Positions 13,401-25,168 are shown, counted from the first letter of the stretch. The stretch: DNA of 64,000 nt from Theristus sp. LFF4_11 (GCA_030248135.1 JASANC010004591.1:158952-222951); one strand, 5' to 3'. The notes: generated from the sequence alone by a model not told the origin. Made by a program: numbers and translations.

Positions 13401-16400
13401 AGTAGTCGCTGGTTTTACAGGGATTAGTTCTGTTATTTTCTTCTTTCTATTCACAAATTCGTATCTGTAAATCAAACCGTTGTTAAGTTTTATACGCGTG
13501 TAGGTCTGATTAAAGAAACAAATATCTCACACACAAGTGTACTTTCTGATTCCAATTTGACCAATCAGTGTACCCCTGCCTGATTTGATCAGTATGAGTC
13601 GATTAAATCCATTTGCAGCACAGCGTATTCAACGGGAAGATCATTTTTGGGAACACAGTTCGTTTGTATGTCCGTTGACTAACCACTAACTCTAACGTAC
13701 TGCATAGTTATTTTCTGCCTAGTTATTTTCTGAGAAAACGAAAATCCCCGCAGTCAGAGCCGGCCCCACGATTTACGTGTCACGCCAGTCATGCCAACTC
13801 GCCACAGTCGTTCGCACATCTCTTTAGCAGCACTTTGCCATTCTCGACGGTTCACAGAGTAAAAAACGCAGCCAATCAGCGAGTTGCACACGATTATATC
13901 TTGACTGCACACAATAACGTGTGGGCGGGACTAGCTTGTTGCCAATCAGCAGCCACGTGGTTGGTTGGCCGAAATTATAGATATTCACACACTGGCAACA
14001 AGTAGCTACTGTTAAACTCTATATTATAGTCAATTAGCTGGTTGGTTGGTGACGCATGCTTTTTATGCAGGCATTGAGGCGGAGTCTGTCGTGCACAGAA
14101 AACATGTATCACGTGCATCATCACCTACCAATCAGCTGATTGTCCATAATTTAGAGTTCGACAGTAGCGCTACTTTGAAATTGAAATTAGCAATTGAGAA
14201 TTGAACACGTTTCGAGTTCTAAAGTGTCCCCGGTCAGTTTCAAACCAGGACCTGAGTAAAGTCCACGTCCACCACTATCTCACCGTAACTGGCCCATCCT
14301 GGTCGGGAACCGGTTCCGATTTCATAAATGGCTCCAATTTTTCGGCCAGAAGATCGTCAACAAACTGTTTCAGCGTTTCCATGCTGCAATGATTTCGATG
14401 CGTAAAAAGTATCATATAACGTGCACACTGGCGCAGACAGACAGACAGACAGAGAAAAAAACACAATTCCATAATTGGGCAAAAAATTTGACCCGGACCT
14501 AAACTCGGCCTTCATCGGGTATTTGCCCCCGTCGGCGCCGAACGCCGCCACCGACGGTTTCGCCCAGTCAGTCGCCTCCAGGCCCATCTCCTCTACCTCC
14601 TGCGTGAAACTGGAGCCGTCCGAGACGGCGAACTGCACTTTGCGGCGGTAGTCCTGCGCCACCTTCAGCACGCGGTTGCGCCAATAGTTCGTGCCTGAAA
14701 AACAATCATCCTACATGGAGCTGCTTGCAATTGCGCGAGATTAGATAATGCGCGAGAAAGTCGTCCGCCATGATCCAAATCTAAATGAGAACCTAAACAT
14801 TGAAACGTCAATCAATCGTGCACACTGATTAGATGCATTGTTCTGGCTCTGGGTGAGTCGATCGCAGCTCAGCATGCAGTGCAACGTATTCAGAGCTTCA
14901 AATCTAGCAAACTGAACGGCTCTTGGTGCAATCCGCGGAAATTGTGCCCAATATCAAGCCAGCAACATGTGCTCATCCAAAAAAAACAGGAATCAACCGG
15001 TCAACCTTTCGGATCTTTAACGTAGTCCACATTGTAGTAGGCGACAACCAGAGGTCGTTTGGAGAATTGTTCTTTTGTCTCGGCTGATCGGTGACCGCAA
15101 AGACCCATCCTAAAAACACAGAAACGATCATTTTCAGCAAGACCTATAAATGATTAAAAGCACATTGCGTGATTTTTTCGCCGACAGCTACTTTTCGCTT
15201 TTCTGTTTCATTGCATGATACCGTAATCTGCTTAATAACATGATATAGTCTAACTCAATAACAACATATCCAACTCGCTGATCAGATGATGCATGCATTC
15301 TGTGCATGAATTGCTGTGGAGGCGGAATTCGTAGAATCAATGGATCGATCACGTAACCACAAACCAATCAGCTAGTTGCATATGTTTCAGAGTTATACTG
15401 TAACTATTCCAAACATTCAAATGCAATCAGCAAACATGCGTTTGCGTGAATTGTCACAAAACTACACAAAATTTACGGATTAACAATACGGTACGCAAAC
15501 TTTAATCAAGCTAATCAGACTAAACCTGCCCACTGTGCGTACGGTGCGTCTGAACAAATACCATATCTTTTTTGTGGGCGGTTTTTCAATTATTATGCTC
15601 CGCCCACAAAAAAAATAAGACATAGTCGGCGGACCATACGCGCACACTTCATAGAAAAAAACCATCGGTGGGCGGGGCGGGGCGGGCCTCGCTGTGTGAA
15701 AAATACAGTCTGAGCATGCTCAGCTATTATAAGCGGAGCGGGTCCACACAAAAACAGGTGTGGTATTTACAAGCTCTTCAAAGCGCTGTCCACTACTCTG
15801 CTGGCACGCTGATTTGCTGTGTCATGCAAGGTCGCCGACCAATCAGTACGTCAGATTGAGAAAATACAATCAATAAAACCAATAAATCGAAAAGAAGTAA
15901 AAAAAGCCGAATCCGCGCCGCTCACATCTCCTCGTTGAGGAACTTCTTGATCTTGTCCGTGTCGTAGTTGCCATCGTAGCGCAGTTGCGCCGGTTCGAAC
16001 TTGTTGTGCAGGCGCTTCGGCACGAACACGACGATGTCGCTGAAACGACAGCATTTGTTGTCACAAGTCACCGACGTGAAACATTGCAAATACAACAGTG
16101 ATGGTGAAAACCTTTTTTTGAAATTTTCAGACTGAAAAATCGTTTTTTTTCGAAAAGCTGTAAAAACAGTATTTTTACTTCCCTCCCATACCAACGTTAC
16201 AATACCATATGCACAGCTTACACAAGGACAAGGGCTCTTTTTCTTCCTTGGTATTTATCTGACCAGCTCCGCCCACTCGCGTCGCGTGTATGGTGTGGTA
16301 GATAAAACATGTTATCTTTTTTCCGTGGGCGGAGCCAACGCTCGAAATTTTATTACAGTGCGAATACGAGTAAAATTCAACTTCGCAAACGCGTGTAGGC

Positions 16401-19400
16401 TCCGCCCACAAAAAATGGCTTTGCCACCGCAGCACACTGTATCTTAGCTCCCAATGATTTTTGTGCTCAGCTATTCTCTTGGTTTACGCGTGTTAAATTA
16501 TGCAACAAGCGGAGTGGGCGGAGTCACGTTGCAGCCATTATTATGAAGATGCATTGGACTTCGGTTGTGTGAAAGGAACTGTCAGTAACTCAAGTTGTTT
16601 CCGAGCAAAGTCTGCACGCAATACATGTTATAAACATAAACAAGTCAAAATGGAACACAAAACTTCGCGCCATTTTATTTCACCAAAGAAACGTATTTTT
16701 TAGTGGTTTACTCAAAATGAAGTTGCTTCGCAGTGCAAACTTCTCTCTCCTCACACTAAAAAAATACACGTAACGGTGTTGGTGTTGTTGTGACAGTGGT
16801 GACGTCATTTCAGTGTGTTGGGGAATAACGAAAATGAAAAACATTTTTCAGTTCGCGGAAATCCCGTTCTGTGACTTGTGCAAAAAACAGCGAAAAACGT
16901 TTCTCTGATTTTTGGAAATACAAAGAAGATTATCACACAACAATAAGCAAGTGAAGAAAGCACACTTTTCACGAAACAAGTCAATCCCCTTTAAAAATTA
17001 CCTTCATGTCCACTTTTCGTCTAGCTGTCAGCTTCGTCCACGAAAAGTAGCCACTAGCACGTGTATTTCTAATACCATTTATCAGCGTAATAATTTCACA
17101 GGAAAGGCTGAGAACACGAAAATCTGTTGGCAATTTCTCCTCCAATTTTTTGGTACAGCTGACAGTTTTCAAAACAAACAATTTGGCGTCACTGTTCGTT
17201 GGATAGTTTTCGTTCCACTGCAAAACGAACATCGAATGGACAAATTACGCTCGAAACCAGCACACAAAGCCAGATAAGACAAAAAAACCGGCAACGTTAT
17301 CTGACAGAAAAGGAAGTGAAATACCGATGCAGAAAATGTGAAACTAAAGGCGAAACTAACACTAAAACTGAGAAAATCAAGGCGTTCCTTGCAGCGCAAT
17401 GCGCAGCAAATGCAACCAACCAGCGCGGTCATAAAATGTCAGATAGACGAAAAAGCGGACAGACAGTTCGATATGTTAAAGGCTTGTGTGTGAACATTGC
17501 CTGACAAAACGGAATGGAAACAGCACACGCGACTACACAACCGACTAAACTACGCAGGCAACGTTGCGCGTTCTAGGCGAGCCTGACACAACAGCGACAG
17601 CGATTTTTTTGCAGAACAGTCTCAAATCCAGCACCTTTACACGATCGGCTGGAAGTAAATCCACCGCAGTGCTGTGCTGCTGCACGTGCGAGCGATTTGT
17701 TTCGCCATCTTGCATAGACTGAAACTGTGCGCTGAACAAAAAACGACTACCCGAGACCCGACAAATCGAAAAGTTTGCCAGCGAGTGACATGCAAAACGA
17801 AAAAAACAACTACAACTTCAAATTCGGAATCCCGAAACTAAATCAACAATAGCAGTCTATATAAAAAACGTCTGAGCTTCAAACATATTCAGACAAGCTG
17901 CTTTGTCAAACAAGCCTGTTTGAATGATGCATAAATTCTTACATGCAGCTTCCCTGATTAATCCTGAATGTTCTCTCCGTTATAAAATGAAAACTTGCGA
18001 AATTGAAAAGCTTAGAGTTAGAATTACAAAAAGCTTCCGTGTGCCACGACTGTGAGGCTTCAGGTGGTTCCAGAAAAATCAATATCAACAAGCAACACAG
18101 CAACTCCCAACAGTGACAACCAACAAAGTTGCGCACACAGCTGAAACGAAACTAACATGAAACTAAAAAAGAAACGAAAATGTACCACGAAGCGCTGAGC
18201 TCTTTGTGCTGTGCAAGATGGCCGCGCCCAGAGAGACAAAACAGAACGCACAAAAAATGCGCACAAACGAAAAAACAGACTGGCTGGAATGGATAACAAC
18301 AAACACATGAAACGAAACACTGTTTTTTATCTCGCAATTCCCCGCAGAATTCTGAACGAACAATCAGCATGTCAATTTCAAATACCGCAGCCAATCACTG
18401 CAAGACGCCAAGGCGCCTGTGTGCTCTGTTAGTGCGATCAAACAGATTTTGTGCGAAAAACAGTCGAATGTTTGTCTCTGGTGCGGTCAAAAAATGGATT
18501 TCGGAACAGCAGTCGAAACTTTTCACAATTTTTGTCTGTCTCTCTCCTCCCTTGTGTGTACACAATTCATCGGTTTATCATTCACACATCCAGTGCGTGT
18601 GCATGCCATTCATTATGACTTGAGTTCCTGTCGTTGGCAAGAGCAGGATAAAGGAAACCGCAGTATTCTGCGTCAGCCAGACAAGAGTTCTGGGTCACGA
18701 AGCGGCAAAAAAAAGTAAAATACACACTGAACTCTTCTCCAAAATAACTGTTTTTTTGCATTTTCAACCGTCAAATAGCACCGAACCCCCTGCCTCCTCC
18801 TACGCAACAGCGAAACTCACTCCGTATAATCGTATTTCTTGATGATCTCTTCTGACGTGACATGGCCAAATCTGAATCGGTCTCGCTCGGTGTCGGCCAC
18901 TTTCACGAACGAGTCTTTCAGCTTTGAGTCTTCTTTGAAGAAACCTGCAATTAAAAAAAAGGTTTTGTCATCTTCCTCGAACAGGACGGAACCATTGCAC
19001 CAGCGCTTGGCAGGTAGGGTCATGTGTATGTATGCCTGTCTGTGGGTGTGTTCCTGACGGCGCAGTATTGGAAGTGTAATATCGCACGTGTGTGCGTGTG
19101 CCTGTGTGTTTGTTTGTGGCCAGGAATTTTGGCAAAATCGTGCGTCACTGACGCAAAATGCTTTCGGCTGGGCTTGACGCAAAAATGCGCTAGCAAAATT
19201 CATCAGGATTTTGTATGAAAGTCGTTCGGTAAAATGCGTCCTCAGCAGTCCAGTACGAAATCGGCACCCGAACGAAATATGGGAAGCAAAAAAAAGCTCA
19301 TGGGCCCTGAATAAGCAGTCTTTTGTGAAAAGGCAAAAGAAAAGAAAAAACGCAAATTTTTAGCTTTAGTGCAAATTTCTGGGCTGCTTTAAATAATGAC

Positions 19401-22400
19401 ATTGAATCATGTCCATTATGAACAACCATCAAAAACGTTTTTCTATCGTTAACCGACCAATCACTGAGTACTCGTCTCCACCCGTGAATTTCTCCACGTC
19501 TGCGATTGTCGTCAGTTCCTTTGAGCTTGGCCCGACTTGGCCGCGCATGTACTGCAACATTTGAACGATGAAACCAAAACAAAAACAAACCCGAAATGAG
19601 CGCAATGAAAATGACTACGTCTGATAAAAAAAACACACAGGATCAAACCATCAAACACCCAAGCTCAGTTTGGCAAGGGCAACACAACTGCTTTCTCACA
19701 AACTAGAACAGGTACCGTATTACCTCTAATAAACCCCCATGGGGGTTTATTTCTTCAGCGACTTCTGGGGGTGGGGGTTTATTTTTGGGGGGGGGGGTTA
19801 TTTACAAACAAATTCTAGGGGTGGGGGTTTGTTGAAAAATGGCAAAAATACCTTGCATGGCAGGCAAGAAAGTCGCAGAAACTTCTACTTTTCACAGAGA
19901 TTTCCTTTTGTAACAGCCTTTTGTAATGAAATTACCACTAACTCATTCATCCCTTTGGGTCCTTTGGTAGCACAATTTCACCAATGTCACTGCATTCAGC
20001 CACTGAATTCGCTAGGTACGTGTTTCAAACAGGTTTCTAATAGACCCCCATAGGGGTTTATTTTGGGGGGGTTAATTTTGGGGGGGGGTTAATAGAGGTA
20101 ATACGGTATTCAATCTAATCACTGTCTTATTAACGTGTGTTACGTGATCATTATTGTGCAATTGTCGGATGTTATCTTAATTATAATTATCTTTTCTATC
20201 GACTGGTTTTGACCATTGAAACGGTTTTCATAGAGTTCTCGTCCCTTGGTGCTTCTTTCTCTAGTTTTGATGATTGATGTGCATTTCCTAGATAACCATA
20301 GCACTGGAGTTGTGCGGAGGAGTTTTGTATCAAGAAACAACATTCACAGCTGCTCAGCTTCCATGTCCGCCGCCCACTCCTATTTAACTTCCATTCAATT
20401 TGTGCGATTCTTATCCTCCTGAAATGTTATGGGCAACGTCGGTAGGGGTGGGTCGGTATAAAAAACGGTTTTTTTCGGTATAAAAAACGGTATAAAAAAC
20501 GGTTTTTTATACCAGCGCCAAAAAATGGCCAAAATAAATTACCGATATTTTACCGCGTAAATTTTGGTTTTTTCCGGTTTTTTATACCGCCGAAGGACCC
20601 AAATTTCAATTTTTGAAATCACTCAAAATGCACTGTATTCCGCATATCCATTTCAATTTTCATTTTCGCCACTTCATAACTTGATGTTCTGGAGAACACA
20701 ATTCACGCTCTTGGTATAAATAAAGCACCCTGAGACCCGTGCCTCTCCTTCCATGTCCCATCTCGGTCGACCGCCAATGGGCTGGCTCTGGTCGGCGTTC
20801 GCTTTATTTTCCAGCTTTGTTCTTTGTTTATCTGTTCAAGTTTGGTCTACATGGCAATGTTGTGTTTCGTAGTTTAACAGCTTCACGCTTTTTCCGCTTT
20901 AAATCTGCCGCTTGCGCTTTTTATGCTAGTTCTTTTGTTGACAAAGTGAAGAAACTAATACAGCAAAGATTTGGTTATTTTTCAAAATTCGGTTAAATTT
21001 TCAACAATAAACGAGAAACGCCGCGATATTTATTCAGTCAAATTTCTTGAAATTTTGTGTCTTTGAACTCGGAAATTGCTCAAAGTTTTGTTGGTGATGT
21101 CTTCGTGCTGTTGTACTGGTGATAGTGACCCGAATCTCCATCTGATTTTTTTGCTCTTTCAATTTTGTTCTTGGTTCACTTCTTTCGTCTGTGCGGGTTC
21201 GTGATTTCGGTGATCTTTTGTGTTTAGAAATGCGGTAAAATTGTTGTGCAGTTACATATCTCTCGATCGTGTCAGTTCAATTGATTTGCATGTATCACAT
21301 TCCTTGCTGTTGCAAATGTCAATCTGTCTTGCGTTAGCTTTTTTGTTTTAAACTCGCATCTGATAATTTTTCTGATGCTGCATTCTCTCTAAGCGCCACC
21401 GATTCAAATAAAATCAAGATTGGATACGTTTCCATTGAAACACATACAGTTTCTGGCTAGAATTGTGGTCTTTTACTTATTATTCAGCGGTTTGCGTAAA
21501 ATCAGAGTACCAGAAATTGTCGCAATCACAGGATTCTTCAAATACTGGGTCGGTAAAAAAACCGGGTATAAAGAACCGGACGCGGTATAAAAAACCGTTT
21601 TATATACATGGATTTGAAAAAAAAACCGTTTTTTACCACCCCTAAATAGGGTTAGGGAAAAAAAATCCGGATTTTTTTTAAATTAAAAAAAAAATTTTTT
21701 TTTAAATTTTTTTTACAAGTTAGGTTCGTTCGAAGCGTCTCGTCGAGCTGAGTTCATCTAGACTATTTTCAGAACGATCCGGGAAACTATAAGAGCGAAA
21801 ATCGTGTTTTATTGAAATTATGTCCATTTCATAGAGGGAAAGTTGCATTTTCAACAGTAAAACAGGGCAATTTTTCACGTGTACTTGAATATTGAACCGT
21901 TCTTAGTGGTTCCTCTTTAGAAAATTACCAAAATTTGACTGTGTTCAAAAATTCCTGTTTGCTGTAGCTAAATCGGCAACCCCTGTCGACCCCGTCACCC
22001 CCCCCCCCCAAGACACTTACTTTCAGGTTCAACCAGCTATGCTATCTGCCACATGGCGAGAGCCCACTCTTCAAATCATCGTATCGAAAACACGTACCAT
22101 GATTTCGCGATCACGTTGCGGGCAACTGACAGACGCAAGTTTAACACGTTAGTTTAGCTCAGCACGCAAGTTTTAACATGTGGCCATGTTATCGGGTATC
22201 TGAAAAACGGTCGTGTGATGTGGTATTAACCAACATCTCCGCTCAAATTGTTTAACAATATATCGCACAACTCCATTGTAGACCTATAACATACGCCAAT
22301 CAACAAGATATCATGTTCATCTCATGGCCTACCGACTGAAAAACATGTTCTAAGTTGCAAGAAAACGATTTCTGAAACGATATTTCAATTCAGTTAAGTC

Positions 22401-24906
22401 ATTTCAACGCTAAAAATTGACTCTAGAAGTCATCCAAATCGAAAAACATGGAGTACGTCGGTCAAAATGACCAAATAATGACATTTACCTAAGCACACAA
22501 AGAAGTTGGGAAGAAAATTTGGTTTGAACTTTCAAAAAATTGTGCCATAAATCGAATTTTCAGAGCAAAGTAGAAAAAAAAAATTTCAAATTTTTTTTTA
22601 AGTTTGAAAAAAAATCCAAATTTTTTTTTAAACAAAAAAAAATAAAAAAAAAAATTTTTTTTCAAAGCCCCTAACCCTCTACCCCTAAACGTCGGTGACT
22701 ATGTGGATCTGACTATCAGCAACTTTACAAAGTTGCCTTTTGAAATTCAAAATGCTGACTCGTCGATTTCTTTCGTTCGTGTGTTTCTCCAGAAAATCAA
22801 TCGAAATGTCACCAACTTTCAATTCATCTTGATTAACTGAAAACACACATCCAAAACCCAATTTCTCGACGGAAAATGTTTCTCCTAAATATCCAACTTG
22901 GAAAAACACACCTCGGCATAGGGTTAGGGGCTTTGAAAAAAAAAATTTTTTTTTATTTTTTTTTCGTTTTTTTTAAATTTGGATTTTTTTTTCAAACTTA
23001 AAAAAAATTTGAAAAATTTTTCTTTTACTTTGCTCTGAAAATTCGATTTATGGCATAATTTTTTGAAAGTTCAAACCAAATTTTCTTCCCAACTTCTTTG
23101 TGTGCTTAGGTACATGTCATTATTTGGTCATTTTGACCGACGTACTCCATGTTTTTCGATTTGGATGACTTCTAGAGTCAATTTTTAGCGTTGAAATGAC
23201 TTAACTGAATTGAAATATCGTTTCAGAAATCGTTTTCTTGCAACTTAGAACATGTTTTTTCAGTCGGTGGTAGGCCATGAGATGAACATGATATTTTGTT
23301 GATTGGCGTATGTTATAGGTCTACAATGGAGTTGTGCGATATATTGTTAAACAATTGGAGCGGAGATGTTGGTTAATACCACATCACACGACCGTTTTTT
23401 CAGATACCCGATAACATGGCCACATGTTAAAACTTGCGTGCTGAGCTAAACTAACGTGTTAAACTTGCGTCTGTCAGTTGCCCGCAACGTGATCGCGAAA
23501 TCATGGTACGTGTTTTCGATACGATGATTTGAAGAGTGGGCTCTCGCCATGTGGCAGATAGCATAGCTGGTTGAACCTGAAAGTAAGTGTCTTGGGGGGG
23601 GGGGGCGACCGGGTCGACAAGGGTTGCCGACTTAGCTACAGCAAACAGGAATTTTTGAACACAGTCAAATTTTGGTAATTTTCTAAAGAGGAACAACTAA
23701 GAACGGTTCAATATTCAAGTACACGTCGAAAATTGTCCTGTTTTACTGTTGAAAATGCAACTTTCCCTCTATGAAATGGACATAATTTCAATAAAACACG
23801 ATTTTCGCTCTTATAGTTTTCCGGATCGTTCTGAAAATAGTCTAGATGAACTCAGCTCGACGAGACGCTTCGAACAAACCTAACTTGTAAAAAAAAATTT
23901 TTTCAAAAAAATTTTTTTTTTTTTAATTTAAAAAAAATCCGGATTTTTTTCCCCTAACCCTACCTCGGCACCATGAGCAAGTTTGCAAACAGCCCAAAAA
24001 CTGAACACTTTAGGTTCGGCCCCGCCCACCTTGACAATACCGTCCGCCTCGCGTGGCCCGTCGTAATCTTGGCTCATTTCGCCGTTGCGAAAGATCTTCA
24101 ACGTCGGGAAACCGCTGACACCGAACTTGTCGCAGGTGCTCTTTTCGGCCGTGCAGTCAACCTGGAAAACAAACAAAAAAGCATTCGACCTTTCTGAAAT
24201 CGGGAAACAATTTGGAGAAAGAAACAGAAGTTTTTCGTCACTCATCATATCCGCCCGGATTTTCTGCGCTTTCTGCACAGTAATTCAAAACTGTTCAGTT
24301 TAATGACTTTTCTTGCCGTCGGATAACTTCTTGTTTTGTATCGACCGTCATGATGTCACTCACTCACACACAATTTTAACAATCTTGTTATGCTTGTCAG
24401 ATGTGAGACGTCGACGCTCAGTGGAGATAAAAGTTTGATTGTTTTGCTTTTTTCGGAAAGTGAGGGTTTTCACAAAAACACAGTTCCCTACAACAGCGTT
24501 AAAAGATTACTGTCTGGGTGAAAATGTGAAAAAAATGAAGACCAAAACAAAAACTGTTACTTCTGTCTCTTTAACTCACTTTGGCTAATGACACTGGTGG
24601 ATCGTTCGTTTTTAGCTTCGTGGCAGCTTTCTCGTATTCTGGCGCTAAACGTTTACAGTGACCGCACCTGAAAACATGTAAGAGCGACACATTCGATCGA
24701 ACCAAAAATATGAACAAAAACATTTGAAACAACATGAAAGAAAACAAGACATAAAAGACAAACACCAACCACGGCGCGTAGAACTCGACGAGGATCACGT
24801 CGTGATCTTTGATTTTGTCGCCGAAATTTGAATCGCTGAACTCGAGGACGTCACTTGCGAACGCCAGCAGCGACGACGCAAGGAATACGAGTAACCTGAG
24901 CAACAT
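4467..24906 (-). CDS. PDIA3: Protein disulfide isomerase A3 / ERp57-type, complete 12-exon gene
   Basis: Twelve minus-strand exons splice in phase to a 486-aa protein: 24906-24770, 24667-24580, 24161-24030, 19551-19458, 18944-18821, 16039-15926, 15109-15006, 14694-14499, 14383-14284, 5264-5139, 4812-4736 and 4635-4467. PDIA3 forms and isomerises disulfides in ER glycoproteins. A signal peptide ([17 protein letters not shown]) precedes domain a, with WCGHC at residues 46-50 and cis-Pro in GVSGFP at 94. The b and b' domains follow ([51 protein letters not shown]), then domain a' with a second WCGHC at 388-392 and GFPTIYW. The tail is K-rich and ends in KTEL, a KDEL-type ER retrieval signal. Human PDIA3 is 505 aa, so the length fits. 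The ERp57 layout (two CGHC sites, [18 protein letters not shown] end) separates it from PDIA1 and PDIA4. Intron 9 (14283-5265, 9 kb) and intron 3 (24029-19552, 4.5 kb) are enlarged by mobile elements; other introns are 100-2800 bp. The intron 10 donor (GTGATT) is weak. Confidence 0.95.
5655..5852. repeat. Inverted repeat of CCCGTTTATACCTGACGTA motifs
   Basis: Between about 5695 and 5850 the motif CCCGTT(T/C)ATACC(T/C)GACGTA and its complement TACGTCAGGTATAAACGGG each recur, forming an imperfect hairpin. It lies inside PDI intron 9. It is probably a small inverted-repeat element or a pair of terminal repeats; no clear target duplication was seen. Confidence 0.5.
5860..9520. repeat. Degenerate tandem array with GGGTAAA/TTTACCC motifs
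   Basis: Across PDI intron 9 a diverged unit of roughly 150 bp recurs many times. Each unit carries a GGGTAAAA-type motif, then ATTTACCCA or ATTTGCCCAA, then phrases such as TAGCACAAAACTAGATA and GATACGGTAT. Copies are too diverged to count exactly. A LINE-like fragment interrupts the array at about 8183-9110. No coding potential is visible in the array itself. Confidence 0.6.
8183..9110 (+). pseudogene. Broken non-LTR retrotransposon reverse transcriptase fragment
   Basis: Shifted reading frames carry pieces typical of LINE reverse transcriptase: a finger region ([18 protein letters not shown] then [17 protein letters not shown]), a [22 protein letters not shown] block, a YxDD-box relic (ADDVVKLA after a stop), and a thumb region ([40 protein letters not shown]). 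Several frameshifts and stops separate them, so it is dead. The order matches the RT domain of LINE elements such as the Jockey/CR1/RTE groups; the clade cannot be set from these pieces. It lies within the degenerate array in PDI intron 9, antisense to the gene. Confidence 0.75.
10238..10838 (-). repeat. 3' LTR, interrupted by a TA-target MITE
   Basis: The LTR sequence from ATTAGAGTTGTTACG to TTGTTCCCAACTT matches the other LTR at 12506-12660, except that 443 bp starting CCGTATTACC is inserted after ATAATTA. Confidence 0.88.
10360..10802 (+). mobile_element. MITE family 1 (TIR CCGTATTACC, TA target) inside an LTR
   Basis: Terminal inverted repeats CCGTATTACCTCTA / TAGAGGTAATACGG are flanked by TA duplications. 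The sister LTR at 12506-12660 lacks the insert and shows a single TA, so the limits are exact. The interior has G-tracts and a conserved core (ATGGCAGG...GTCGCAGAAACTTC, CCACTGAATTCGCT). No coding capacity. A TA target suits Tc1/mariner-type mobilisation. Confidence 0.92.
11028..12236 (-). pseudogene. gag-like capsid frame of the LTR element, with in-frame stops
   Basis: A minus-strand frame of about 284 codons (12236-11382) begins in a Q-rich helix-forming stretch. It continues through a capsid-like region ([58 protein letters not shown]) of the kind seen in Ty3/gypsy-type and other retrotransposon Gag. It ends in an N/Q/K-rich tail. An amber codon at 11384-11382, followed by CAA, interrupts the frame, which then stays open to 11028. 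A TAA at about 12239-12237 also separates it, in frame, from an upstream stretch (12446-12240) of short [14 protein letters not shown] repeats. No zinc knuckle was seen. There is no ATG at 12236 (the codon is TTG), so the natural start is unknown. Confidence 0.7.
12453..12499 (-). promoter_or_regulatory. Extended primer-binding site matching a tRNA-Lys 3' half
   Basis: On the plus strand this is tRNA-Lys(CUU) sequence from the anticodon loop (CTCTTAATC), through the T arm (GGTTCGAGCC), to the acceptor end and CCA (TTGGGCGCCA). The usual primer site is about 18 nt (12482-12499 here); the match continues for about 47 nt. The 5' half of a tRNA is absent, so this is not a tRNA gene. It directly abuts the 5' LTR. 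Confidence 0.75.
12506..12660 (-). repeat. 5' LTR, intact
   Basis: Uninterrupted copy of the LTR. It preserves the empty site ATAATTACATGTAAT that is split by a MITE in the other LTR. The LTR does not have obvious TG...CA ends; its shared limits are CTAATA on the internal side and about TTGGGAAC on the outer side (minus strand). Confidence 0.85.
14009..14164. mobile_element. MITE family 3 (TIR CTGTTAAACTC, TA target)
   Basis: Ends CTGTTAAACTCTA... and ...TAGAGTTCGACAG are inverted and flanked by TA. Subterminal AGCTGGTTGG / CCAATCAGCT also pair. It shares this design with 15246-15400, 45977-46259 and 57477-58241. It lies in PDI intron 9, just downstream of exon 9. Confidence 0.75.
15246..15400. 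mobile_element. MITE family 3 copy, TA target
   Basis: Inverted ends TAGTCTAACTC / GAGTTATACTG lie next to TA on both sides. Subterminal CAACTCGCTGATCAG / CAATCAGCTAGTTGCATAT matches the other family 3 copies. It lies in PDI intron 6. Confidence 0.65.
15510..16520. repeat. Cluster of GTGGGCGGAG boxes in PDI introns 5 and 6
   Basis: Both strands carry repeated GTGGGCGG(A/G) boxes at roughly 15575, 15600, 15666, 16265, 16325, 16398 and 16510, several beside the phrases ATACCATAT and TATCTTTTTT. They flank PDI exon 6. They look like degraded copies of a dispersed element; Sp1/KLF-type binding is possible but unproven. Confidence 0.45.
16040..18820. other. PDI intron 5
   Basis: This 2.8-kb intron holds GC-box repeats at its 3' part (see the 15510-16520 cluster) and an 18-nt CAAGATGGCCGCGCCCAG motif at 18214-18231. 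No exon or named repeat was recognised in the rest; many short open frames are present by chance. Confidence 0.4.
19715..20106 (+). mobile_element. MITE family 1 copy (CCGTATTACC), TA target
   Basis: Ends CCGTATTACCTCTAAT / TAGAGGTAATACGG are flanked by TA. The core is the same as the copy at 10360. It lies in PDI intron 3, antisense to the gene. Confidence 0.9.
20443..22687. mobile_element. hAT-like element (TAGGGGTGG ends, 8-bp AACGTCGG duplication), carrying a nested hAT copy
   Basis: The left end TAGGGGTGGGTCGGTA and right end TTACCACCCCTA are inverted. AACGTCGG flanks both sides (20435-20442 and 22688-22695). The ends carry repeated GGTATAAAAAACCG phrases. A second hAT-like element (21647-22681) is inserted at the right terminus, its target duplication (CCCCTAAA) straddling the end of this one. 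No transposase frame is recognisable, so it is non-autonomous. It lies in PDI intron 3. Confidence 0.82.
21647..22681 (-). mobile_element. hAT-like element family T1, copy 1
   Basis: Termini TAGGGTTAGGG / CCTAACCCTCTA, with 8-bp duplication CCCCTAAA (21639-21646 and 22682-22689). About 1035 bp, near-identical to copy 2 (22919-23962) but inverted. No transposase. Confidence 0.88.
22919..23962 (+). mobile_element. hAT-like element family T1, copy 2
   Basis: Termini TAGGGTTAGGGG / CCCCTAACCCTA, with 8-bp duplication CCTCGGCA (22911-22918 and 23963-23970). A/T homopolymer-rich ends surround a unique middle of about 900 bp. TAGGG ends plus 8-bp duplications fit the hAT superfamily. It sits about 60 bp from the donor side of PDI exon 3. 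Confidence 0.9.
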
Positions 24907-25168
24907 CGTTTTTTTTTTTCACTGGACTTCCAGAAAGTGTTTTTTTCGATATTTGGCAGTGGCGCACGACGCAACGACGATCGATCCACCGATCCGATGC
25001 GGATTTTTGAGGCTGCTCGTGTTCTCGACGTAGATTTGTGAATCTTGCTGCAAATTTTACTTGTTCGAGTTCCTGAAATTTGAATCAATTACAGATACAT
25101 ACATATTATAACATATATGAATGAATGTACATGAATGAGCGCTTGCAGAAGCAGACGGTACAGCTCAG

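Noticed and set aside
16912..17504. Open frames of about 100-120 codons in PDI intron 5
   Set aside because: No motif, no supported start or splice context, and overlapping frames on both strands; chance frames.
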